64,000 nt of DNA, taken from positions 1,592,501 through 1,656,500 of the forward strand of contig JAQQWL010000006.1 of the NCBI GenBank assembly GCA_038363925.1, written 5' to 3'. Shown piece by piece: positions 55,711 through 64,000 of this stretch. Within the stretch, counting starts at the first letter, position 1. Each line of letters opens with the position of its first letter. The DNA comes from Apiospora phragmitis (taxonomy: Eukaryota > Ascomycota > Sordariomycetes > Amphisphaeriales > Apiosporaceae). The notes under the pieces are model-generated. The model worked only from the letters and a program-made list of their open reading frames with translations, searched no databases and was not told the DNA's origin. The position numbers and the translations under genes were made by a program.

Positions 55711-56605
55711 TTTGTTCCTTGACTGATGATGAGTTAGGAAATTGATGTGAGATGGGATTCGATTAACTATCCACGCGATTTAGAGCAAACCACCTCCATG
55801 TCTCTTGTCCCTTTATATGCATCGCCTGTTGGTGCGTCGGACCGCAGTCCGCGTCACGGGGATATGAGCGAATGCTGGGGTCGAGGGGTGGAGATGTGTC
55901 CGCGTCTCGCGCCTAGTGGGATGCGGGGTGACCAGGATTTCGGTTCAATATCCACCGATTCACGATGAGCAAGTCATACGATGGAGACACCAGGTGTAGT
56001 TCTCTTTAACATGGAGGATTGAGGAAGTGGAATCCTCGAGCAGCAAGGCATGGTCCTCCATGTCTCTCTTCAACTTGGCCGCAGTTTGGAACGAAGGTCT
56101 GGGTAAACTGACTTACGTCTCAGTCCCCAGAACAGGAACGCGTTCGTTTACGCTCAGCAATCCTAGGCCGTGAAACATCTCTGCTAGACTCAGCAACATT
56201 GGCCCCAGTATCTCTGTGGTGGCTGCCCAGGTGTTACGATAACCCGGGCGAGTCTAGAGACACCATCCCCAGACGCGATGCGTGTTGAGTTGAGCCTCGG
56301 TTCGAAGCAGGGTACAGCTAGGTCCCAGAGTGCCAGATTCCCTCATCGGCCTACACTTCAAATTGGAAAATCAGGCTTTGGACTGGATCATTTGAGCAGT
56401 TGCTTGTTGCCAGCTTTCGTCATGTCGAATTCGTATCGCAATATATCGATTATTACTCATTTGGGTTAGGCCATGCACGGTAAATGCTGGAAATGGTCGA
56501 ACCATAAGCCAGCCGCTATGCGAGCCCCCTCAACTCCTAGCAATTTTTTCTATACCTCAGTCACCCACGCTTGAAAATCCACAACGCCTCATATCTCACC
56601 ACACG
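55711..56605. other. divergent intergenic region
   Basis: Upstream of the epimerase (-) and of the acidic unknown gene (+). No coding region is supported. Confidence 0.5.
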
Positions 56606-57142
56606 ATGCCATCCGCTGAGGACGTGAGCTCAAAGAGCCCGGCCGCTAACAATGGCCCGCCGCCCGCTCTACCGCCCAACGTCTCCATCTTCTCGCCCGC
56701 GTCGCCGCGCACCGCCAAAGCCCTGCTGAACGGCCGCCTCTTCACCCGCCTGACCGTCGGCGCGCAGACCGAGCCCGCCAAGCTGGCCAAGGCGCTGGAG
56801 AGCCACGGCGCCTACTGCACCTCTCATCGCAACGTCGTCCTGATCTTTGACGGCGACGCCGACGCCGGTTCAGAGGAGGTTGAAGACGTTCACCACGAGC
56901 ACTTCCGCCTGGTCTGCCTTGCGTTCAAGGATAACGACATCAGCCTGGATGTCGCTGGTTGTATTTTTGATGTCACCAATGTACTGCAGGCGGGCTTCCA
57001 GCTCGACGAGTTGAAGTCGGGCTCCGTGTTGGTCATCGATCTCATGGCTGGCGGAGACGATGATGACAGTGATGACGACGACGACGCTGGGCTCGAGGCG
57101 CTTCTCGCGAAAGGGGCCGATTCGGGGGCAACCATGTCTTGA
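56606..57142 (+). CDS. conserved-looking hypothetical protein with acidic C-terminus, 178 aa
   Basis: A single exon. The N-terminal third is Pro/Ser-rich and disordered (PPPALPPNVSIFSPASP). Residues of about 36-140 look folded (RTAKALLNGRLFTRLTVGAQ ... HFRLVCLAFKDNDISLDVAG ... VLQAGFQLDELKSGSVLVID). An Asp-rich stretch (GGDDDDSDDDDDAG) precedes a short tail. No signal peptide or known motif. Acidic tails of this kind occur in nuclear and chaperone-like proteins, but function is not inferred. The ATG at 56606 is preceded by a short leader with TACCTCAG and CAC-rich sequence. Confidence 0.6.
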   Translation: MPSAEDVSSKSPAANNGPPPALPPNVSIFSPASPRTAKALLNGRLFTRLTVGAQTEPAKLAKALESHGAYCTSHRNVVLIFDGDADAGSEEVEDVHHEHFRLVCLAFKDNDISLDVAGCIFDVTNVLQAGFQLDELKSGSVLVIDLMAGGDDDDSDDDDDAGLEALLAKGADSGATMS

Positions 57143-58191
57143 GCGGGCTTCTGGAGATGAGGATCGAAGCGCGTCGAAAACGGACAATCCACACGGTGGT
57201 CGCTTTGCTTTCTGCAAGGGTGTCATGACACCTGGGCGAAACGCCCGTGATTTTCAAGCCCCCTTCGCTCAATTCTTGATGCCGGCTCTGTCAATATTCA
57301 AGGATGCTCGGAGTGAGCCGCGACGGAGGCGAAAATCATGTGGTATCCATGCCGACAGCCAACTCAACGGCATAAAGTCAAATCACAGTCAGTTACGGCA
57401 CTGCTCTCCCAAGCGCTTCAATGAGGTGTCCTTGAAGTCTAGGACCTGGGGGTCATGGGTGCGATGAACAAACGGGTTAGCAGCGCATAGGGTCAAATCA
57501 CCGTCTTGACTCAATAGTCAAGATATGCTGATGCGAGTGATACGATGCCTGGGTCCCTCTGTCTGATGCTCACTAATACTCGGATACACCAATCCCCTAC
57601 TACTGTTATCAAGTAACGTAGAATGTCCTGAGATCATACAAACCCAAGAAATAGCGAATGTTCTACTAATAAGCCCGAATATTCGCGAGCTTGATGATGT
57701 TATATTATCTTGAATGCGTGGCGCACTGCAAGCAGCACAGGGCAACCTCATGAAATTAGACTTTATAGCAAATATACGACCAATACACGTATTGCAAAAT
57801 GTTGACTGACAAGTAGTTATTCTTTTGATTTATGATACATAGACAGTGGGAGGTGATGGGTTGGTTGCCCGCCACTCCGGTGAATACATCGCCGCAATTC
57901 ACGACGGCTAGACAAACTATGCCGGACCGCAGGCATCCTCTGGGACCGAGAGATCCTCAGGTAAAGATAGTCTTCTGCCTAAGGGCGATACAATCTCTTA
58001 CGCCCTTCCCTGTCATCAATCAAACTCCTTGCAAAACCAGCAACTCCTCGATTTGTGAATTCCCAGTAATCGGCATCTCTAATCGCCATTCGAGTATTTC
58101 CCCGTCAAACCAATAATGGAGCCGTTTTCCCCTCCTTCTGAATCTTGGTATCACAATATGTTCTCGACTCCACTCCAACTCAATCACAATT
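57143..58191. other. convergent intergenic region
   Basis: 3' flanks of the acidic unknown gene (+) and ISU1 (-). No coding region is supported. Confidence 0.5.
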
Positions 58192-58836
58192 TCAGACGGT
58201 GGCAGCCTCAGCACCACCAGTAGGCATCTTCATCGCAGTGCCGGCAAGGTCGGTCTTCCGTGCTGCGGGGTTCTTGGTGTAGTAGTTGGAGATGGCGGAC
58301 TTGATAGCGTCTTCGGCAAGCATGGAGCAGTGCACTATGGAGGATTAGTTAGATATCAAATTATAGGCTGAAATTAATGGCAGTAATGTGGGAAGGGAAG
58401 AGAACTCACGCTTGACAGGTGGTAAGCACAGCTCCTTAGCGATCTCGGTGTTCTTGATCTTGCCGGCCTCCTCCAACGTCATACCGCGCACCAACTCGGT
58501 CAGGTAACTGGAGCTGGCAATGGCGGAACCGCAGCCGAAGGTCTTGAACTTGACGTCGGAAATGGTGTTGTTCTCGGGGTCGACGCGGATCTGCAGTTTC
58601 ATGACGTCGCCACAGGCGGGAGCTCCGACGAGGCCGGTGCCGACGTCGACATCGCCCTTGGCCATGGAGCCGACATTGCGCGGGCGGCTGTAGTGGTCGA
58701 TGACCTTCTCGTGGTACGACCGCCGTTGTTGCAGGGTGGCATTTGCGACGGGCTTGATGATCTGGCGGGTGGCGAGGCGCGGTGCGGATGAGGCGATGGC
58801 CCGGCGAGCCGTGGTAGCGACTGTCCTGGAGAACAT
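58192..58836 (-). CDS. ISU1: mitochondrial iron-sulfur cluster scaffold protein (IscU/Isu1)
   Basis: Exons 58836-58410 and 58334-58192 around a 75-nt intron give 189 aa. A basic, Ser/Arg-rich presequence (MFSRTVATTARRAIASSAPR) targets mitochondria. The scaffold core has the three cluster-binding Cys: C75 (GAPACGDVM), C102 (FGCGSAIA) and C145 (LHCSML). LPPVK at 138-142 is the binding site for the Hsp70 partner; the intron splits the codon immediately after it. With the cysteine desulfurase Nfs1-Isd11 and frataxin, Isu1 assembles 2Fe-2S clusters in the matrix. Length and motifs are as usual for the family. Confidence 0.96.
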
Positions 58837-60152
58837 CTTTGCGTGAATGTGGGAGAGTGTGTTGACTTGAAAGTGTGATATCAGGGGTCGCAGGGCGGAA
58901 TTCGGTCAATCTGGATTCACGATAGAACTTATCGTTGATGGTTGAATTGAGGATGATGTAGAAATGGCAATGAGGAAAATGGTGGCGTTGGAGGAAAAAG
59001 CAGTTGGCAGTTGGTGTCGTCGGGATCTGAGGGTGAAATGAAATCAGAAAATCGGAGCTTGGCCTCCCAGCGAAAGCGCTATGAAGTCAAGAGCCGAGCT
59101 AGCCAACCCCGACTTTCCAAACTCTCCAAATCCCCTTGTTCCCAACTGACAGCGCGGCCTTTATCGGCGATCTCGGGCGAAGGCCTTAGTCTGCGAATCA
59201 GAGAGCGTCATTCAAGTTTTTAGTGGGCTATTTCCAGCGTGGATGATTTCATGCAGCCCTCGGAGATACTCTAGACACACTGTGCATTGCATAGAAATCT
59301 GTAGTGCGGTCGATGGCATTCTGGGGGGCGAATAGCCCTGGTGCCAGTCTGGTGCGGATGAGGCGGATTTTCCACGGAACGGCTTCATACTGTACCCCAT
59401 ACTTCGTTGCTGCAGCTGAGGCACCTTATCAATCAGAAACTCTTTTTTTCCTCTCCCCCTTCGCTTTTTATCAGATCCGACCGGAAGCGCAGTTGGACGT
59501 CAGACAACCCGGCCCCGATTGCGGTCACAGCTGCCTAGAGTAAATCAAGTTGCCGCGCAAGACAACAGTATTGGCAATTATAAGTAATTCCCTATGGAAA
59601 CATGCACCATAGAAGACATGTTTAGTAACCAAGCAACTGGAAAAGCATCAGCAGTACGGAGTCTCGAGGAAACCGAACTAGAGAACTATGACGAGGTCGA
59701 AATCCCTGCAAAATAATTGTTTGCTGCGACCCGTACTCCGTACGTAATGTGATTACAAACCAACAAATCGTGGAAGGCGCATTCCCCTCGCAGCCGCTCA
59801 CCAGCTGTTCATTGATCCTTCCGATTGACAAACGCGGGGCACCTTCTGGTGCCTGGCCACGGTCTTACCTGCCTGCTTAGCCTTGTCATCGCGCGTCACA
59901 CTGCAGGCTAAGCCTAGCTGCTGCCCCTCCCTGACACAACCACGAGCAACCAACAATTGTAACCTAGCTAGAGGTGAGCAAGCATCAAGCTCACCATCTC
60001 CTCCACCGACCAACACACTTTACTGCATTTACTCGTTGGAAGCTGGAGAAATAAGTTGCGATCATCCGCCCTGTCCCTTTCGCCCACTCGCCGGGTTTAT
60101 TCCCATATTTCTCTGCCACGCACACGGGCCCAAAACATTGCCTTGACTCAAT
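58837..60152. other. divergent intergenic region
   Basis: Upstream of ISU1 (-) and UBP14 (+). No coding region is supported. Confidence 0.5.
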
Positions 60153-62729
60153 ATGGCGTGCCCCCACGTCGAGTCCATCTGTAAGTGCTGTACGCCTAAC
60201 ACCGACAAGCTGGCCTGCTGCTGACCTTGGATCGTTGTTACAGCTCTGAGTCCTCCCACGCCTGCTCAGTCGGTATACCGTGAGGACTGCACTCAATGCT
60301 TTGATTCTATTGTACGTTTATTGTTACAAGATTTACACCATTTCGAACCACCTCTCTCCTTCGCTCCCGTCGCATCGCCGGGTTGATCACAACAGTTGAC
60401 TAACGAAGCATCGCTGTCAAAGGATGACCCTACCGGTCTCGATGTCTGTCTGCAATGCTTCAACGGTGGTTGCACCGGCGTGAAGCTGCATTCGCCCCTG
60501 CACAATGCGGCCCGGAGCCACCCTTTGGCTTTGAACATCCGTCGTACTCGGAAGCAGGTTACTAAGGATGAGCCTCCTGCCAAGATGACCAAGCTCGCAA
60601 TTGCCGCCGAGACCGAAGCCGACCGATACGACTACCACACCACTGCCAAGTGTCTCGAGTGCAATGTTGACATTGATCTATTCAACCCCAAGATCGCCTC
60701 GGTTGTCGATGGTATCATGAAGGCCAACACATTCTCACGCAAAGAGGAGGTCAAGGCTTGGGAGCAGGAAATGACATCCTGCGAGCATATCCTCCTCCTG
60801 CAGCAACACGAAGGCAAGCAGATTCAAAGCGGCGATCTTGGACATTGCTCTCAGTGTGACCTGAAAGAGAACCTCTGGCTATGTCTGGAATGTGGAAACC
60901 TAGGTTGCGGTCGAGCCCAGTTCGGTGGCGTAGGAGGCAACTCGCATGGCCTTGCTCATGCCACCGAATCGAAGCATGCCGTGGCTGTCAAGCTTGGCTC
61001 AATCTCCCCTGAGGGAACTGCCGACGTCTACTGCTACCAATGTGACGATGAACGGTCCGACGAAAACCTAGCTACTCATCTGGCCCATTGGGGTATCATG
61101 CTATCAGAACGTGTCAAGACCGAGAAGAGCTTGACCGAAATGCAGATTGAGCAGAACCTGCGCTGGGAGTTCTCTATGACGACCGAGGATGGCAAGGAGC
61201 TTCAGCCGCTCTTCGGCCCCGGTTTCACTGGTCTGAAGAACCTGGGCAACAGCTGCTACCTAGCCAGTATTCTACAGTGCCTGTTTGACCTACCATCCTT
61301 CCAAGATCGTTATAACAGACCTGGTGCTGATTTGCCCATGGTAGAGGACCCGGCTCAGGATTTGGAGACGCAGCTCTGCAAGATGGGAGACGGCTTGTTA
61401 TCTGGACGATACTCAAAACCTGACTCCGATGTCATCCCCTCTGAGTTTTCTCCTGAGAAGTCCCACCAGAAGGGTCTAGCACCTAGCATGCTCAAGCATC
61501 TCATTGGCCGAGGCCACGAAGAATTCTCTACCATGAGACAGCAAGATGCTTTCGAACTTCTCCAGCACTTGATCAAGCTTATCACCCGTTCCAAGCATGA
61601 GGCACCGCTGAGTGATCCAACCCAGCCATTCCGCTTCGTTATGGAGCAACGACTCCAATGTCTTGGCTGCAAGAAGGTCCGCTATCAATCCAATGAGCAA
61701 GACAACATCTTTATCGATGTACCTCTTGAGAAGCTGCCTGCCGTCGAAGGAGAGGGGGAGCAGTATAGACCAGTTACGTTCAAGGAGTGTGTTGACAGAC
61801 TGACTGCACTTGAGGCTGTGGAGTTAACCTGTTCCTCTTGTGGCAGCAAAGGTTTCTCTAAGCGCACTTTGTTCAAGACCTTCCCCACTACGCTTGTTGT
61901 CAACGCAAGGAAGATGACGGTTGAGAACTGGGTACCCCGGAAGGTTGATGTTCCCGTTATCGTCGGGGACGAACCATTCGATCTTGACGCCTACCTATCC
62001 CCTGGTCAGCAATCGGACGAGGAGCTTCTACCTGACGAGCCGGCGAATGCAGCTCCAGCCTTCGCACCCAACGAGGCTGCCTTGGAACAGCTGATGTCCA
62101 TGGGGTTCCCAAAGAACCGCTGCGAGAAGGCACTGCACGCCACTGGCAACACTGACCCGAATGCTGCGATGGAGTGGCTATTCGGTCATATGGAGGACCC
62201 GGATATCGATGAGCCGCTTGTCCTTGCTGCGGCAGCTGGCAGTGGTGGTGCCGGAGCGGAGGTCGATCCGGAGAAAATGGAGCAGGTTTGTGCCATGGGA
62301 TTCAGTGCACCACAGGCACGCAAAGCGCTACGTGAGACGGGTGGCAATGTTGAGCGAGCCATAGAGTGGATCTTCAACCATTTCGACGACCAAGGCGAGT
62401 TCGGCGGAGACTCGGAAATGGCAGGTAGTGCACCAGCAGAGAAACAAGAGCCTGGAAGTGCAGACCTGCCAGCCAAATTCCAGCTGCAGAGTATTGTCTG
62501 CCACAAGGGTACTAGTATCCATGCTGGGTAAGCTGAACCAACTATTCTGTCCCTTCTCGCATATACTAACGTATACAGACATTATGTTGCATTTATTCGC
62601 AAGATCATCGACACCCAGGTCCCCAAGTGGGTTCTATTCAATGACGAGAAAGTCGTTGAGGCTGTTGATGCAGAGGAGATGAAGAAGACAGCTTATGTCT
62701 ATTTCTTCAACCGTGCCCGCGTGGAGTAA
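60153..62729 (+). CDS. UBP14: ubiquitin carboxyl-terminal hydrolase, UBP14/USP5 type
   Basis: Exons 60153-60180, 60244-60311, 60423-62527 and 62579-62729 give 783 aa. This deubiquitinase takes apart free, unanchored ubiquitin chains and so sustains ubiquitin recycling to the proteasome. In order: an N-terminal Cys-rich finger ([20 protein letters not shown]), a ZnF-UBP domain ([20 protein letters not shown]), the USP Cys box ([19 protein letters not shown]), a zinc-ribbon CxxC pair (CLGC; CSSC), two UBA domains ([20 protein letters not shown] and [20 protein letters not shown]), and the His box ([13 protein letters not shown]), which is made across the last intron. The second intron is placed to end at 60422 because this gives the contiguous CFDSIDDPTGLD; its CTAAC branch lies at 60399-60403. 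Confidence 0.95.
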
Positions 62730-63416
62730 GGCTGTGTTAGTTTAACACTTGTATTCGATATTTAGCTATGGAAAACTGATGTGACTGGACGTTGCATCAA
62801 CGAGAGACGAGAGATGACAGATTAGCTGGGATACTGTTCACAGTGCCGGAACAACATGAAGATACCAGCCATGACGAAAAGAAATAGAATTCAATACGTC
62901 ATGTTGCCATTGTTTTGACAAGCCGCAGCTGAAGAAAGCTTATGGTCTTTGACTATGCATCCCTTAGCGAATGTAAGCCGCAAATTCAAGCGTTGAAAGG
63001 AGGAAGAAACCAGAGCAGTGTGCGGCCTCAGGTGATTTTTAACTTGACTTCTCTGCCACAAAGGCTGCCCTTGCCTTACAGAGTACGCCTTTGAAGAACA
63101 ATGGCCCTCCCCCTGATGCATCAGGTTCCCTGTTTTAAAACAATGCCGAAGCTGAGGAAACACAAAGACTGACTTGACATTTTCAGAACCAAGGATCATG
63201 CATAAGTATAAGCTAACGCAGGGGCCTCAAGTCCTTATCCTTCAGAAACCTGCAGCTACATCGCGTTTGCTTGTGAAACCAGAGCAAACATTCTTGTAAA
63301 ACAAATACTCTTTGCTAAGTACCTGCGTGACCCCTGGTGTGGAAATGAGAAATGCCAGTAGGCACAGATACTTCCAGCCGGTCATCGATCGGCCCAAAGA
63401 CCCGATCAATTTTAGC
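62730..63416. other. intergenic, no gene seen
   Basis: 3' flank of UBP14 and upstream region of the last gene. No coding region is supported. Confidence 0.45.
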
Positions 63417-64000
63417 ATGGGCGGCAGGAGGGAGGCCGGCCCCGAAGAAGAGCAGCCATCGTCCCTCGACCTCGCTCGCTGGCAGAGAGGATCTAGATGC
63501 CGAGCCGAGCGGCCACCATTATAGGCACCGCCATCGCCATGCCAGCAGCGCCAACCACAAGCACTCATCGAGCAGTGGTGAACGGAAAAGCAGCAGCGGT
63601 CATAAGTCGCATTCTTCCTCCTCTCACCACCATCACCCTCGGCACTCGAGTAGCAGTCACCACAAGAGCAGCAGTAGTAGCAAGAGCAGCGGCAAACATC
63701 GCCCTGGCTATTATACTTCGTACTCAACTGCTCCTTCTGGTCCTCGTGATGCCAAGTCTACTTTTACTGCTGATGCTTCTTCTACAGAACCGCCCCCCGT
63801 TCCGTACCGGAGCAACTTTGTCCCTCCTTCAACGGCGCCAACGATAATCCCCGAGGAAGAAGATTACGGGCAGGAAATCATCGACACACGCTCCTCCGTT
63901 GGACCATGGCATAGTATCTCAGTCGCTGGGTTGGATCAAATCCAATACAACGCCTACCTCGCGGCTGCGAGTGAGAAGTACAAGGAGCCTCCCGGCGAGG
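63417..64000 (+). CDS. Ser/His-rich hypothetical protein, 5' part (runs off the window)
   Basis: From about 63440 to the end one frame is open without stops: SSHRPSTSLAGREDLDAEPS, then a run of Arg/His, Ser and Lys (SSHHHHPRHSSSSHHKSSSS), then a more ordinary stretch (VPYRSNFVPPSTAPTIIPEE ... DQIQYNAYLAAASEKYKE). The only nearby ATG (63417, MGGRREAG) is in another frame. Treating the C4 run at 63440-63443 as C3 joins it directly to PKKSSHRPSTS, in line with other homopolymer errors in this window. No domain is recognised. The protein appears disordered and hydrophilic at its N-terminus. Confidence 0.5.

Noticed and set aside
54713..55726. 337-aa plus-strand frame opposite the epimerase
   Set aside because: His/Arg/Val-rich shadow of GC-rich codons; the minus strand has TGG and YxxxK motifs.

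Overview
The window is nuclear DNA from a filamentous ascomycete (Pezizomycotina, most like a plant-associated Sordariomycete). The genes carry short introns (about 36-133 nt, mostly 50-75) with GT...CTAAC/CTGAC...AG signals. Families typical of these fungi are present: a Def1-like Q/G/Y-rich protein, a DUF3405 type II membrane protein, an Egh16/GAS1-like secreted protein, a LysM effector, GH28, and small secreted proteins. No rRNA, CRISPR array or intact transposase gene was seen. The assignment to this group rests on gene content, not on a database search.

Layout. 1-2245: 3' part of a Def1-like gene (+). 3449-4545: D-2-hydroxyacid dehydrogenase (+). 4.5-11.0 kb: gene-poor, with a 187-bp MITE-like element at 9351-9537. 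11015-13061: LIM-domain protein (+). 15695-18183: DUF3405 protein (+). 19581-20876: PAN/Apple-type membrane protein (+) broken by frame changes. 21195-21267: tRNA-like element. 21619-22422: Egh16-like secreted protein (-). 24595-25914: COP9 signalosome subunit 4 (+). 26101-26998: SGNH hydrolase (-). 28637-29144: small secreted protein made of Kex2-flanked repeats, one per exon (+). 29822-30079: small GPI-type protein (+). 31010-31975: DUF3632-like protein (+). 32300-33355: two-LysM effector (-). 34477-34974: unknown protein behind an (ACT/ACC)n tract (+). 35192-36125: decayed Zn2Cys6-type regulator (-). 36358-36571: 5' relic of a short-chain dehydrogenase (+). 36710-37211: 122-aa small secreted protein (-). 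39012-42068: 998-aa conserved fungal unknown (-). 43834-45267: GH28 (+). 45520-47507: peroxisomal 4CL-like acyl-CoA ligase (-). 48759-50655: ASNSD1-like asparagine synthetase-domain protein (-). 50999-52842: DHA2-type MFS transporter (-). 53872-54255: unknown small protein (-). 54731-55710: DenD-like epimerase/dehydrogenase (-). 56606-57142: acidic unknown (+). 58192-58836: ISU1 (-). 60153-62729: UBP14/USP5 (+). 63417-64000: Ser/His-rich partial gene (+).

Functionally the window mixes housekeeping genes at its ends (Def1, LIM, CSN4, ISU1, UBP14) with accessory, host-interaction-type genes between about 19 and 56 kb (Egh16-like, Kex2-repeat peptide, LysM, small secreted protein, GH28, aromatic/fatty acyl ligase, MFS). 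Two gene relics lie side by side at 35-36.6 kb. No classic biosynthetic core (PKS, NRPS, terpene cyclase, UstYa/DUF3328) was found.

An important caveat: at least six otherwise well-conserved genes need a one-base correction to read through, mostly in C/G homopolymers. When the exons are summed with that one base added, CSN4, ASNSD1, MFS and the epimerase all come out as exact codon multiples. I read these as sequence errors rather than pseudogenes, except possibly the PAN/Apple gene.
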